Numbered from the stretch's first letter, positions 24,387 through 34,176 are shown. The stretch: DNA of 41,767 nucleotides from Acidiferrobacterales bacterium (GCA_947258385.1 CAMYII010000066.1:1-41767); one strand, 5' to 3'. Made by a program: numbers and translations. The notes: generated from the letters alone by a model not told the origin.

Positions 24387-26210
24387 TCAAGCGCCGGGCT
24401 GCAGCCCGTTGCCGACCGCCTTCAGCGCCTGTTCACGTTCTTCCTGCTGCTGCAAGGCCCACATGTGCGCATAGACGCCGTCGTGGCTCAGCAATTGCTG
24501 GTGCGCGCCGCGCTCAACGATGCGGCCCTGATCCAGCACCAGGATCTGATCGGCATCCATGACGGTGGACAGCCGGTGGGCGATCACCAGGGTCGTGTGG
24601 TTGACGGCTATCTCTTCCAGCTCGGCCTGAATGGCTTTTTCTGTCTTGGAGTCGAGCGCCGAGGTGGCCTCATCGAAGACGAGGATGCAGGGATTCTTGA
24701 GCAGCGTGCGGGCGATGGCCACGCGTTGTTTCTCGCCGCCGGAGAGTTTGAGGCCGCGCTCACCGACCATGGTGTCGTACTTCTCTGGCAGGCTCTGCAC
24801 GAACTCATGGATATGGGCGTGTCTGGCCGCCTGGATAATCTCCTCCCGCGTGGCGTCGGGGCGGCCGTAGGCGATGTTATAGAAAATACTGTCATTGAAC
24901 AGCACGGTGTCCTGCGGCACGATGCCGATCGCCGCGCGCAGGCTCTTTTGGCTCACCTCACGAATGTCCTGACCGTCAATAAGAATGCGTCCCTCGTTCG
25001 GGTCATAGAAGCGGAACAACAGTCGTGACAAGGTGGACTTGCCGGCACCGCTGTGACCGACGACGGCCACTTTGTGCCCGGCAGGCACCTCGAAATTGAC
25101 CTCAAACAAGATCTGCCGATTGGATTCGTAGGCGAAGTCCACATGCTCGAAACGGATCGCACCCTCGCGGATCTGTAGTGCCGGCGCGTTCTCCTTCTCC
25201 TTGACCTCCGCGCTCGTTTCCAGCAGACCGAACATCCGCTCCATGTCCGCCAGCGAATGGCGGATTTCGCGGTAGACGAATCCAAGGAAATGCAGCGGCA
25301 TGTAGAGCTGGATCAGAAAGGCGTTGACCATTACCAGATCGCCTATGGTCATGCTGCCGTTGACCACGCCCCGGCCGGCGAGCAGCATGATTACGGTGAT
25401 ACCGCCAGCAATGATCACGCCCTGACCGGCGTTTAACAACGACAGCGAGGTCTGGTTGCGGACCGCCGCCTGCTCCCATAACCGCAGATTGCCGTCATAG
25501 CGCCGTGCCTCGTATTCCTCGTTGTTGAAGTATTTCACCGTTTCGTAGTTCAGCAGGCTGTCGATGGCGGCGGTGTTGGCCTTGGAATCCATTTCATTCA
25601 TGTTGCGGCGGAAGATCATGCGCCATTCGGTGATCATAAGCGTAAAAATAATGTATATGACCAGTGCCGCAAGGATGGTCAGGGTAAAGATGGTGTCATA
25701 TCTCGCGAGCAGAATGGCGCATACCAATGCGATCTCCAGAATGGTCGGGAGGATATTGAATATCATGAAATTCAGCAGGAAGCGGATGCCGGCGGTGCCG
25801 CGCTCGATGTCCCTGGACATGCCGCCCGTTTGCCGCTCGAGATGAAATCGCAACGAGAGCGCGTGCAGGTGACGAAAGACTTTCAGCGCTACGCGGCGAA
25901 TTGAGCGTTGCAGGACCTTCGCGAAGACAACATCGCGCAATTCGCCGAACAAGGAATTGGCAAACCGCAACGTGCCGTAGGCGAGAAGCAGAAACACGGG
26001 CAATGCCAACATCGCCTTCGGTTTGTCGAGGCTGTCAACGACTTCTTTCAGTACCAGGGGAACGCCGACGTTGGCGACTTTGGCAAGCCCGAGCAGTGCC
26101 AGCGCGAGGAACACGCGCGTGCGGAATTCCCACAGGTAGGGGAGCAGGGTCTTGATGGTTTTCCAGTCGTTGCGGTTGCCGGGCGGGCTGCCGTAATGTT
26201 TGATGCGCAC
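24387..26210 (-). CDS. ATM1-type ABC exporter
   Basis: A 607-residue half-transporter: six membrane helices (about 25-320) fused to an ATP-binding domain (about 345-590). It has Walker A GHSGAGKS, signature LSGGEKQR, Walker B ILVFDEATSALD and H-loop IAHRLS. The cytoplasmic loop ETVKYFNNEEYEARRYD is the ATM1/HMT1 hallmark, as in mitochondrial Atm1 and Novosphingobium Atm1, which export glutathione-linked metals or sulfur compounds. It is expected to work as a homodimer in the inner membrane. It lies 140 bases downstream of ettA on the same strand. Confidence 0.92.
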   Translation of the reverse strand: MRIKHYGSPPGNRNDWKTIKTLLPYLWEFRTRVFLALALLGLAKVANVGVPLVLKEVVDSLDKPKAMLALPVFLLLAYGTLRFANSLFGELRDVVFAKVLQRSIRRVALKVFRHLHALSLRFHLERQTGGMSRDIERGTAGIRFLLNFMIFNILPTILEIALVCAILLARYDTIFTLTILAALVIYIIFTLMITEWRMIFRRNMNEMDSKANTAAIDSLLNYETVKYFNNEEYEARRYDGNLRLWEQAAVRNQTSLSLLNAGQGVIIAGGITVIMLLAGRGVVNGSMTIGDLVMVNAFLIQLYMPLHFLGFVYREIRHSLADMERMFGLLETSAEVKEKENAPALQIREGAIRFEHVDFAYESNRQILFEVNFEVPAGHKVAVVGHSGAGKSTLSRLLFRFYDPNEGRILIDGQDIREVSQKSLRAAIGIVPQDTVLFNDSIFYNIAYGRPDATREEIIQAARHAHIHEFVQSLPEKYDTMVGERGLKLSGGEKQRVAIARTLLKNPCILVFDEATSALDSKTEKAIQAELEEIAVNHTTLVIAHRLSTVMDADQILVLDQGRIVERGAHQQLLSHDGVYAHMWALQQQEEREQALKAVGNGLQPGA

Positions 26211-26350
26211 GGTATGTTTTTACCTGGTGACGAGCGGAGAGTTTACCCAAAGCGTGCGGGGCACGGTAGGCTGGTTTTGGCCCTGTCCCCACGGACAGAA
26301 GGCATGTGTGCGATGTTCATTGACTACCGTCCTTGCCGTCGATACCCGAG

Positions 26351-28030
26351 CTACTTGCGGGTCAATTTCTTGTACTTGATGCGGTGGGGCTGATCGGCCT
26401 CATTACCCAAGCGGCGGTGGCGGTCGGCCTCATACCCGGCATAGTTGCCCTCGAACCATACGACATTGCTCTCACCCTCGTAGGCGAGGATATGGGTGGC
26501 AATGCGATCGAGAAACCAGCGGTCGTGCGAGATAATGACGGCACAGCCGGCAAAGTCGAGCAGCGCTTCCTCAAGCACCCGCAGGGTTTCGACATCGAGG
26601 TCATTGGTGGGCTCGTCCAGCAGCAGCACGTTACCGCCGCTTTTCAGTAGCTTGGCCAGATGAACGCGGTTGCGCTCACCACCGGAGAGATCTTTGACCA
26701 GCTTTTGCTGGTCCGCGCCGCGGAAGTTGAAGTGGCTGACGTAGGCGCGCGACTGCACCTCCTTCTTGCCCAACAGGATCGTGTCCTGTTCATCGGAGAT
26801 CTCCTGCCAGACCGTTTTCTCGCCATTGAGGGCGTCGCGACTCTGGTCGACGTAGGCCAGTTTTACCGTCTCGCCGATTCTAAGCGTGCCCGCATCCGGG
26901 GTCTCCACGCCGGTGATCATGCGAAAGAGCGTGGTCTTTCCGGCGCCGTTTGCCCCGATGATACCGACGATGCCGCCCCGCGGGAGGCTGAAACTGAGCC
27001 CATCGATGAGCAGGCGGTCTGCATAACCCTTTCGCAGCTCGGTCGCCTCGACCACGAGATCACCCAAGCGCGGTCCGGGCGGGATGAAAATTTCCTTGGT
27101 TTCGGCGCGCTTCTGGAATTCCTGCGATGCGAGTTGCTCGTAAGCGGTCAGGCGGGCCTTGCTTTTGGCCTGCCGCGCTTTGGGGTTGGCGCGCACCCAC
27201 TCCAGTTCGCGTTTGATGGAGCGCTGGCGCGCGGTTTCCTGTTTCTCCTCGACCGCCAGACGTCTTTCCTTTTGCTCGAGCCAGGACGAGTAATTGCCCT
27301 GCCAGGGTATGCCATGGCCGCGGTCGAGCTCCAGGATCCAGCCCGCGGCATTGTCGAGGAAGTAGCGGTCGTGGGTGACCGCGACCACGGTGCCCGGATA
27401 TTCGTGTAGATAGCGCTCCAGCCAGGCCACGGATTCGGCGTCCAGGTGGTTGGTGGGTTCATCCAGTAAAAGCATATCGGGGCTGGAGAGCAGCAGGCGG
27501 CACAGGGCGACGCGACGGCGCTCACCGCCCGAGAGCTTTGTGACATCGGCCTCCCAGGGAGGCAGGCGCAGGGCATCGGCCGCGATCTCTAGCCGGCGTT
27601 CGAGGTCCCAGGCGCCAACGGCCTCGATCTGCTCCTGTATTCTGCCCTGCTCTTCGATGAGCGTATTCATCTCATCGTCGCCCATGGGCTCGCCGAACTT
27701 CATGCTGATCTCATTGAATTTGTCGAGCAGGTTTTTGGTCTCGGCGACGCCTTCCTCGACATTACCGCGTACGTCTTTGCTCGGGTCGAGCTGGGGCTCC
27801 TGGGACAGGTAGCCGACCTGGATGTTCGGCGCGGCGCGGGCGTTGCCCTCGTATTCCCGATCGACGCCGGCCATGATGCGCAGCAGGGTGGATTTGCCGG
27901 CGCCGTTCAAACCGAGCACGCCGATCTTGGCGCCGGGGAAAAAGGACAATGAAATCTCTCTCAGGATTTCACGCTTGGGCGGCACGATCTTGCTCACACC
28001 CTGCATGGTATAGATGAACTGATTGGACAT
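26351..28030 (-). CDS. ettA: Energy-dependent translational throttle protein EttA
   Basis: A 559-residue soluble ABC-F ATPase that binds the ribosomal E site and gates the first elongation step according to ATP/ADP ratio. It has two ABC domains: the first Walker A GLNGAGKS at 40-47, with signature LSGGERRRV and [11 protein letters not shown]; the second with [16 protein letters not shown] and [11 protein letters not shown]. Between them are the arm and the charged linker [33 protein letters not shown]. The N-terminal [19 protein letters not shown] is almost identical to that of known EttA proteins. Length is standard (about 555). Confidence 0.96.
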   Translation of the reverse strand: MSNQFIYTMQGVSKIVPPKREILREISLSFFPGAKIGVLGLNGAGKSTLLRIMAGVDREYEGNARAAPNIQVGYLSQEPQLDPSKDVRGNVEEGVAETKNLLDKFNEISMKFGEPMGDDEMNTLIEEQGRIQEQIEAVGAWDLERRLEIAADALRLPPWEADVTKLSGGERRRVALCRLLLSSPDMLLLDEPTNHLDAESVAWLERYLHEYPGTVVAVTHDRYFLDNAAGWILELDRGHGIPWQGNYSSWLEQKERRLAVEEKQETARQRSIKRELEWVRANPKARQAKSKARLTAYEQLASQEFQKRAETKEIFIPPGPRLGDLVVEATELRKGYADRLLIDGLSFSLPRGGIVGIIGANGAGKTTLFRMITGVETPDAGTLRIGETVKLAYVDQSRDALNGEKTVWQEISDEQDTILLGKKEVQSRAYVSHFNFRGADQQKLVKDLSGGERNRVHLAKLLKSGGNVLLLDEPTNDLDVETLRVLEEALLDFAGCAVIISHDRWFLDRIATHILAYEGESNVVWFEGNYAGYEADRHRRLGNEADQPHRIKYKKLTRK

Positions 28031-28362
28031 AATTGCTGTGGCTTAAAAGACCAAAATAAATAAACTCGTTTTAGTGGATCCGCACGCGGCGGAGTGATGC
28101 TGGAGCCGCGCGATTAAAACACGAAACCTGATTTCATAGGTACTATGATTAGAACCTGTCTCAAAATCAGACGCTCAGCAAGCCTTCACGCCCTGGCAGC
28201 GACGCAAAGCACGCCAAGGCGCAGAGGACGCAGAGAAGACTTCAAAATATAAAGCGTTTTTGCTTTCTTCGCGACCTTTGCGCCTGTGCGACCTCTGCGT
28301 TTGTTCCACAGCGCCAGGGGGCGAAAGGTATTTTAGACAGGTTCTAGGCTATCGATCGCTAT
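28031..28362. other. Intergenic region containing a MITE-like repeat
   Basis: 330 bases between ettA and the FimX-like gene. The first 120 bases must hold the ettA promoter on the minus strand, although no clear hexamers stand out. The remainder, 28150-28346, is a repeat listed separately, whose end is 17 bases from the stop codon of the FimX-like gene. Confidence 0.5.
28150..28346 (+). repeat. MITE-like repeat, copy 1
   Basis: A ~197-base element with terminal inverted repeats: TAGAACCTGTCT at the left end and AGACAGGTTCTA at the right end pair perfectly, and the match extends as CAAAAT/ATTTT with one mismatch. The interior contains GACGCAAAG...CTTTGCG and GCAGAG...CTCTGCG segments that pair, so the whole could fold as a long hairpin. 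There is no coding capacity. A second copy in opposite orientation lies at 30633-30825. Copy 1 has the better-preserved termini. Confidence 0.8.
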
Positions 28363-30513
28363 TTAACTTAGAGACCGCCAGGAAGATAATGGACTGTCGG
28401 ACGAAAGGGTCGTCTCATCTTTCTCGTCGAGAAAATCGTAATTCAGCGAAGAATCCGCCTGCTGAAAATAATCGCCCTGCACGTAATCAAAGCCGAACGT
28501 CCAAAGATCGCTGAGGCTTCTGGAGTCTTCAATATATTTCGCGACCGTCTTGATATCCAGTTTTTTGGCGGTCTCCAGCAGCGGGTCCAAGGATTCTTTG
28601 TCATCGTCGGAATGGATCTTACCAATCAGCGCGCCGTCGATTTTGAGAAATCGTACCGCGTGAGGCGGGAGATTGAGCAAGGTATCCACCTCTCTCCCGA
28701 CGTTATCCAGCGAGACCGTACAGCCCTGGTTGTTCAGCGCACTGATTAACTGTGCCGCCGCCTCGACATTCCGCGCCACGACAGGTTCATCCAACTCAAA
28801 GACGATGTACCGTGGTGTAATATTATTTTCCTCCAGGCAGTTTTGTATATGCGGGATCAGCGTTTGATCAGAGAAGGCAGCGAGGGACAGATTGATGAAA
28901 AAAGTCACCGCTCGGCCTTCCTGGTGCAGCGCAGACTGCGATTCGATGGCATGTTGGATGACCCATTTATCAATGGCGTTGATCTGGCCGGTTTTTTCGG
29001 CCTCGGGAATGAAGTCCTTTGGCAAGATAAGCTCGCCATTGTCATCGACGATGCGTGAGAGGACCTCATAATATTCACCCGCCGCCCCGTGAAGATTGAC
29101 AATGGGCTGGTACATCAACTTGATGGCGTTGTTATCGAGCGCCGATTGAATCCGCTGTTGCCACGTGGGTTCCTTGGCGGAGGCATCGGCGGCAGCCTTT
29201 TTTGCCTTTACGGCGCTTGCCTTCTTTTTCCTACTCCTCGACCGTTTGGCCGCAGCCGAGCGTTTTTGCTCACACAGATGTTGCGCCTTGAGCAGGATGT
29301 CCTGGGCGTTCCCGAGCTCGCCGTCAAGCGGCAGCATGCTGACACTGCAGTGGCATTCGTAGGTGCTGCCTTTCTCGCACAACGGGGATTGTTTCAACGC
29401 CTTCCGAATGTTAGTTGAAATCTTGGCGGCCTGTTTCTCGGTTTTGCCCGCGAGAAGGACGGCGAAGATCACGCCCCCGATGCGGGCGATGACGGCCTCC
29501 TCATCGAGGTGTTCACGAAACAGCTTGGTAATCTTGAGCAGCATGCGGTCACCGGCGGAATACCCCAAGGAACTGTTGATCTTGTTCAGATCATAGAGAT
29601 CGAGATAGAGCAGTATATGATGATCGCCATTCGACCCCGCCTGTTCGATTCTTTCCTTTAATGACTGTTGGAAGTATTGCCGGTTATAGAGACCGGTGAG
29701 CGCATCGTGCTGGCTGAGATATGTCAGCCTGTTTTCGGCGGCTTTGCGTTTGCTGATATCGTCGACCGCGATCTGGATACAGTGCTCACCCTGGATAGTG
29801 ACCGGTACCGCGGTCACTTCAATGTCAAAACGGGTGCCGTCCTTTGTGACTCCCTGGAACTGCGGCGGGGGAGAGACGGTCTTACCCTGGCCTGTTCTTT
29901 TCAGGTACTCCTTGAAGGCCCCATGCTCGTTTTTCTCGATCAGGTTCAGCACCGGAACGCCGGCCAGTTCTTCCAGGCTCTCATAGCCGAAGATATCGAG
30001 ATAACTCTGATTGACTTCGATATGCATGCCTTCATGACAGAAGCATACCGCCTCCCGTGCGTGTTCGACCATTGCACGATGCTTGACTTCCATTTCCGTG
30101 AGCCTGCGATTCGCGCGCCGAAGTTCTTTGTATTCGTTGACCGCATCCAGCTCGCGGGCAATCGCGGGGATCAACCGGGCAGCGCGGTCCTTGATGATGA
30201 CATCCCTGGCGCCGGCCTGCATGATACTGAGGAGTTGCTCGTCGCTGATGTCGTGCGTGAAGACAATGAGCGGAATATGCGGCCTGGTCTGCTTGAGCAG
30301 GTTAAGGGCCTGTTGGGCGCCAAATGCCGGTGTCAGGTACTCCGATACCACTATGTCCCATTTGCTTTTTTCCAACGCCGCTTGCATCCCGGCAGCATCC
30401 GTTACCCGCTGGGACTTGAGCATAAAGCGGGCGATACGCAGGTTTCTGTACAGCAGGTCCGCGTCATCGGGTGAATCGTCGACGATGAGCAAGCGCAGGA
30501 TTTTTTTGTCCAA
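28363..30513 (-). CDS. FimX-like REC-PAS-GGDEF-EAL c-di-GMP effector (degenerate active sites)
   Basis: A 716-residue protein in the domain order of Pseudomonas FimX: receiver (about 5-125), PAS (about 145-275), GGDEF (about 280-420), a basic linker (RSRSRKKKASAVKAKK) and EAL (about 455-700). The receiver has Glu58 in place of the phospho-acceptor Asp (VVSEYL). The GGDEF motif is GGVIF (346-350), so no cyclase activity is expected. The EAL motif is EVL (483-485), exactly as in FimX. The DDFG motif is LDNVG and the later AEGVE is AKYIED, so phosphodiesterase activity is probably lost. It should bind c-di-GMP and control type IV pili or twitching. The start is TTG nine bases after GGAGG; a longer upstream frame is unlikely. 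Confidence 0.88.
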   Translation of the reverse strand: MDKKILRLLIVDDSPDDADLLYRNLRIARFMLKSQRVTDAAGMQAALEKSKWDIVVSEYLTPAFGAQQALNLLKQTRPHIPLIVFTHDISDEQLLSIMQAGARDVIIKDRAARLIPAIARELDAVNEYKELRRANRRLTEMEVKHRAMVEHAREAVCFCHEGMHIEVNQSYLDIFGYESLEELAGVPVLNLIEKNEHGAFKEYLKRTGQGKTVSPPPQFQGVTKDGTRFDIEVTAVPVTIQGEHCIQIAVDDISKRKAAENRLTYLSQHDALTGLYNRQYFQQSLKERIEQAGSNGDHHILLYLDLYDLNKINSSLGYSAGDRMLLKITKLFREHLDEEAVIARIGGVIFAVLLAGKTEKQAAKISTNIRKALKQSPLCEKGSTYECHCSVSMLPLDGELGNAQDILLKAQHLCEQKRSAAAKRSRSRKKKASAVKAKKAAADASAKEPTWQQRIQSALDNNAIKLMYQPIVNLHGAAGEYYEVLSRIVDDNGELILPKDFIPEAEKTGQINAIDKWVIQHAIESQSALHQEGRAVTFFINLSLAAFSDQTLIPHIQNCLEENNITPRYIVFELDEPVVARNVEAAAQLISALNNQGCTVSLDNVGREVDTLLNLPPHAVRFLKIDGALIGKIHSDDDKESLDPLLETAKKLDIKTVAKYIEDSRSLSDLWTFGFDYVQGDYFQQADSSLNYDFLDEKDETTLSSDSPLSSWRSLS

Positions 30514-30632
30514 TGAATCAAGCCTCCTGCAATTAGTGTAGCCAAAAACCGCGCATCGTGTATCACCGCTCGATGGACCAACAGAGGGCAACGGACCTTA
30601 CAAATCTGGGTTTGTACGCCTGTTCTATTGTC

Positions 30633-30825
30633 TAGAACCCATTCAAAATGCCTCCCGCCCCTGGTGCTGTCGAACAAACGCAGAGATCGCGGAGGCGCAA
30701 AGGTCGCGAATAAAGCAAAACCCCTTTATTTTGAAGTATTCTCTGCGGCCTTCGTGTCTTGGCGTTCTTTGCGTTACCTCCAGGGCGTGAAGGGTTGTTG
30801 AGCGTTTGATTTTGAGGCAGCTTCC
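30633..30825 (-). repeat. MITE-like repeat, copy 2 (inverted)
   Basis: Read on the minus strand this ~193-base stretch follows copy 1 almost throughout: CTCAAAATCAAACGCTCAAC, CCCTTCACGCCCTGG, ACGCAAAG, CGCAGAGA, ACTTCAAAATA, TTCGCGACCTTTGCGCC, CTCTGCGTTTGTTC and CAGGGG. Its outer ends (GGAAGCTGCCT and TGGGTTCTA) have decayed, so it is older or no longer mobile. It lies 120 bases upstream of the FimX-like start, where it could affect expression. Confidence 0.78.
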
Positions 30826-30874
30826 AATGACCTCGCATCCCGGCACCAGCCTCGAAACCGCGGGTTTTAGGGCT

Positions 30875-31933
30875 TCACGTCAGCCCGGGGGACAGCGGAA
30901 ACGCGACCAGATGGTCGGCCTCGACCCGGATGCCCACCTTTTCGCCGAGCCCGAAATCGGCGTGGCTGGGGAACAGCGATAAGACTTCCCCGCCGCCGGG
31001 CAGGCGCAGCGTATAGAGTATTTCCGCCCCCTTGAAGGCCTTTTTCGTGACCTCGCCCTTCAACGGGCCGTTTGGGTCGGGAACGATGTCGTCCGGCCGC
31101 AACAACACCTCGATTGTTGTGCCTTCGCCCCAGGGGTAGGCGCGATTGCCTTTATAAACGCCAATCTCCGTTTCCACGGTGTCCGGCGCCCGCAGTCTGC
31201 CGCGCATAAAAACCCCTTGCCCGATGAAATCGGCCACGAAACGGCAATTGGGCTCGTGGTACAGATTATAAGGGGTATCCCATTGCAGCAGGCGCCCGGC
31301 GTGCATCACGCCCACCTGATCACCGAGGGCAAAGGCCTCGTGCTGGTCATGGGTCACGAGAATGGCCGTGCTGCCGTGACGTTTTAGAATATCGCGGACC
31401 TCGTAGCTGACGCGCTCGCGCATTTCCACGTCCAGGTTCGAGAACGGCTCGTCCATCAAGATCAGGGCCGGTTTGGGCGCCAGCGCCCTGGCGAGCGCCA
31501 CCCGTTGCTGCTGGCCGCCGGAGAGTTCATGGGGATAGCGGGATTTCATGCCTTGCAGGCCCACTACCGCGAGTATGTCGTTGACCGTGTCTACTCTCGC
31601 TGTGCGTGTCAGGCCGCGCAGCCCGAATCCGACGTTCTCGGCCACGGTGAGATGGGGGAACAGCGCATAGTCCTGGAATACCATGCCGAGCGACCGTAAT
31701 TCAGGCGGCAGACTGAAACCCGGGCGCGAGACGGAACCGCCGTTGAGCTGGATCTCACCGGCCGCGAGCGGATGAAAGCCCGCGATGGCGCGCAACACGG
31801 TGGTTTTGCCGCAGCCGCTCGGTCCCAGCAGGCAGACCAGGTTGCCCTGATTGACATGCAGCGACACGCCGTGCACGACCGCCCGGCTGTCGTAACGGCA
31901 CTCGATGCTCTCTAGACGGACGATTTCATCCAC
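30875..31933 (-). CDS. FbpC-like ABC transporter ATP-binding protein
   Basis: A 352-residue cytoplasmic ATPase of the Fe3+/putrescine/molybdate importer class. Walker A GPSGCGKT is at 37-44, the Q-loop MVFQDYALFPHLTV, signature ELSGGQQQRVALAR, Walker B LILMDEPFSNLD and H-loop VTHDQHEA. A C-terminal TOBE-type domain (about 240-350) follows. The FFxDYALFPHLTV and LLQWDTPYNLYHEP stretches are closest to FbpC (iron). No permease or binding-protein gene is adjacent, so the partner and substrate are unproved. I chose GTG at 31933, preceded by GGGAAG; a TTG at 31972 would add 13 residues. Confidence 0.85.
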   Translation of the reverse strand: MDEIVRLESIECRYDSRAVVHGVSLHVNQGNLVCLLGPSGCGKTTVLRAIAGFHPLAAGEIQLNGGSVSRPGFSLPPELRSLGMVFQDYALFPHLTVAENVGFGLRGLTRTARVDTVNDILAVVGLQGMKSRYPHELSGGQQQRVALARALAPKPALILMDEPFSNLDVEMRERVSYEVRDILKRHGSTAILVTHDQHEAFALGDQVGVMHAGRLLQWDTPYNLYHEPNCRFVADFIGQGVFMRGRLRAPDTVETEIGVYKGNRAYPWGEGTTIEVLLRPDDIVPDPNGPLKGEVTKKAFKGAEILYTLRLPGGGEVLSLFPSHADFGLGEKVGIRVEADHLVAFPLSPGLT

Positions 31934-32021
31934 GATGGCTTCCCGGTGTGGCTCAAACGCGAATGATAACAAATCTCATTCTATTGGGCAGGGTGCGGGC
32001 GCTCAGGACCCAAAACAAACC

Positions 32022-32933
32022 TCAATGAGCGCTGACCAGCAACAGTTCCATCAGGGCCTTTTGCGCGTGCAGACGGTTTTCCGCTTCATCCCATACCACG
32101 CTCTGCGGGCCATCGATGACGTCCGCGGCCACCTCCAGGCCGCGGTAGGCGGGCAGACAGTGCATGAACACCGCCTCCGGTCTGGCGCGCTCCATGAGGG
32201 CCTTGTCCACCGTATAGCCCGCGAAGGCGCGTTCGCGGGCGCGCTTCTCGTTTTCCTGGCCCATGCTGGCCCAGGTATCGGTCACGATGATATCCGCGCC
32301 CGTGGCCGCCTGTCGCGGCTCGTGCAGCAGGGTAATATGATCCTGGCAGGCCTGCGCCAGTTCAGGCTCCGGTCCGTAACCCTCAGGGAAGGCGATGTTG
32401 AGATGGAAATCCAGCGCTCGCGCCGCGTTCATCCAGGAGTGGCAGACGTTGTTACCATCGCCGATCCAGGCGGCCGTTTTGCCGCGGATATCCCCGCGGT
32501 GTTCCTGGTAGGTCTGCATGTCCGCCAATAGCTGGCACGGGTGATACTTGTCGGTCAGGGCGTTAATGACCGGCACGCCGGAATGGGCGGCGAAGGTCTC
32601 CACACTTTCATGTTTGTCGGTGCGGATCACGATCAGATCGACCATGCGCGAGAGCACCCGTGCGGTGTCTTCCAGCGGTTCACCGCGTCCGAGCTGGGTG
32701 TCGCGCGGCGAGAGGAAAATGCTGTTGCCGCCAAATTGCGTCATCCCGGCCTCAAATGAGACACGTGTGCGTGTCGATGACTTATCGAAAATCATCGCCA
32801 GCGTCTTGTTGCGCAGCGGCTCATAGATTTCGCCGCGCTGCCGCATGGCCTTCAGCTCGATGGCGCGCCGAATGATGCCCTTGATGGCCTCGGCGCTGAG
32901 ATCGGCGAGCGAGAGAACGTGCTGGGGTTTCAT
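32022..32933 (-). CDS. argF: Ornithine carbamoyltransferase
   Basis: A 303-residue cytoplasmic enzyme joining carbamoyl phosphate and ornithine to citrulline in arginine synthesis. Carbamoyl-phosphate motif SSTRTR is at 52-57, with HPCQLLADMQT-like KYHPCQLLAD next. Ornithine-side residues lie in DTWASMGQ, and the catalytic loop is FMHCLPAYRG. Length and order are standard for anabolic OTCases, which form trimers. The ATG follows AGGGA. It starts 14 bases after the argD stop, so argD-argF form an operon. argG lies 7 kb away on the other strand. Confidence 0.96.
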   Translation of the reverse strand: MKPQHVLSLADLSAEAIKGIIRRAIELKAMRQRGEIYEPLRNKTLAMIFDKSSTRTRVSFEAGMTQFGGNSIFLSPRDTQLGRGEPLEDTARVLSRMVDLIVIRTDKHESVETFAAHSGVPVINALTDKYHPCQLLADMQTYQEHRGDIRGKTAAWIGDGNNVCHSWMNAARALDFHLNIAFPEGYGPEPELAQACQDHITLLHEPRQAATGADIIVTDTWASMGQENEKRARERAFAGYTVDKALMERARPEAVFMHCLPAYRGLEVAADVIDGPQSVVWDEAENRLHAQKALMELLLVSAH

Positions 32934-32947
32934 CACAAATCCCTGGG

Positions 32948-34123
32948 CTATGCGGCGAGGTAGTCGCGCAGCAGATCGCTCAGACGCTGCACGATCATTT
33001 GCGCTTCCTCGTCGCTCAAGATCAGCGGCGGCAACAGGCGCACAACACTGCCGGCAGTGACATTGATGAGCAATCCGCGGTCAAGGGCGCGGGTCATGAG
33101 CTCCGGGCATTGCCGGTCAAGCTCAATGGCGATCATCAGCCCCTTGCCGCGCATGTCCTTGATCGCCTTGATGCCAGCAAGATTTCGCCGTAGACCTTGT
33201 AGGAGTTTGCTTCCCAGCTCGGCGGCGCGGTGTTCCAGCCGCTCATCCTCCATGGTCTTGAGCACTGCCAATGCGGCGCTGCAGGCGAGCGGGTTGCCCC
33301 CGAACGTGGAGCCATGATGGCCCGGCTTGAACAGGCCGGCGGCCTGCCCGCGCGCGAGGCAGGCGCCGATCGGTACACCATTGCCCAGGCCCTTGGCCAG
33401 CGTCATGACATCGGGTTGGAGTTTTTCATGTTGAAAAGCGAACCACTTGCCGGTACGACCCATGCCGGTCTGTATTTCGTCCAGCATCAGAAGCCAGCCG
33501 TGCTGGTCGCAAAGTGCGCGCAGGCCCTTCAGATAGCCCTCATCGGGAATGACAATGCCGCCTTCGCCTTCAATCGGCTCGATCAGAACCGCCACCACAT
33601 CGGTGTTGTGTTCGGCGATGTGCCGGATGCCTTCCAGTTCGCCGAAGGGTACACGGTTAAAGCCCTTGACCAGCGGTTCGAACCCGGCCTGGACCTTGCG
33701 ACTGCCGGTGGCGGTGAGCGTGGCCAGGGTGCGGCCGTGGAAACTGCCCTCGGTGACGATGATGGCGGGATTCAGGATTTCGCGCTGATGCCCATAAAGG
33801 CGCGCCAGTTTGATCGCCGCTTCGTTGGCCTCGGCCCCAGAGTTGCAGAAAAAGGCATTGTCCATGCCCGAAAGCCCGCACAGCGTGTCGGCCAGCGCCT
33901 GTTGCTGCGCGATCCCGTACCAGTTGGAGGTGTGCAGCAGCCTGCCGGCCTGCTCGCAGATCGCCTCGGTCACCGCCGGGTGCGCATGGCCCAGGCCGCA
34001 GACGGCGATACCGGTCATTGCGTCGAGGTATTGCTTCTCGTTCGTGTCCCACAACCAGGCCCCGTCTCCCCGTGTGAAGGTGACCGGCAGCCTGGCGTAG
34101 GTGTCCATCAAGGTATTTGGCAT
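32948..34123 (-). CDS. argD: Acetylornithine aminotransferase
   Basis: A 391-residue PLP enzyme that converts N-acetylglutamate semialdehyde and glutamate to N-acetylornithine and 2-oxoglutarate, possibly also serving lysine synthesis. It has the class III aminotransferase pattern: NSGAEANEAAIKLAR for cofactor phosphate, FHGRT, LIEPIEGEGG, the LLMLDEIQTGMGRTG strand with the PLP-binding Asp, the Schiff-base Lys in MTLAKGLGNG, and HGSTFGGNPLA. The ATG at 34123 gives the standard N-terminus MPNTLMDTYARLPVTF; the upstream extension is leader sequence. The leader contains a terminator-like hairpin immediately before the ATG. Confidence 0.96.
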   Translation of the reverse strand: MPNTLMDTYARLPVTFTRGDGAWLWDTNEKQYLDAMTGIAVCGLGHAHPAVTEAICEQAGRLLHTSNWYGIAQQQALADTLCGLSGMDNAFFCNSGAEANEAAIKLARLYGHQREILNPAIIVTEGSFHGRTLATLTATGSRKVQAGFEPLVKGFNRVPFGELEGIRHIAEHNTDVVAVLIEPIEGEGGIVIPDEGYLKGLRALCDQHGWLLMLDEIQTGMGRTGKWFAFQHEKLQPDVMTLAKGLGNGVPIGACLARGQAAGLFKPGHHGSTFGGNPLACSAALAVLKTMEDERLEHRAAELGSKLLQGLRRNLAGIKAIKDMRGKGLMIAIELDRQCPELMTRALDRGLLINVTAGSVVRLLPPLILSDEEAQMIVQRLSDLLRDYLAA

Positions 34124-34155
34124 AAAAATACAAAGGCGCCCTGGATCAGGGCGCC
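34124..34155 (-). terminator. Terminator-like hairpin in argD leader
   Basis: On the minus strand GGCGCCCTG-ATC-CAGGGCGCC forms a perfect nine-base stem (34135-34155), followed directly by TTTGTATTTTT and then the argD ATG. Hairpin plus U-run is a full intrinsic terminator. It sits downstream of a good promoter at 34177-34205, so it would act inside the argD leader as an attenuator. Ribosome binding for argD is otherwise poor here. Confidence 0.65.
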
Positions 34156-34176
34156 GTTTGGCCGTGGAAACGCGAA

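Noticed and set aside
29668-30474. 268-codon plus-strand frame inside the FimX-like gene
   Set aside because: Its composition is that of an antisense shadow. The minus-strand receiver and PAS domains are clear.
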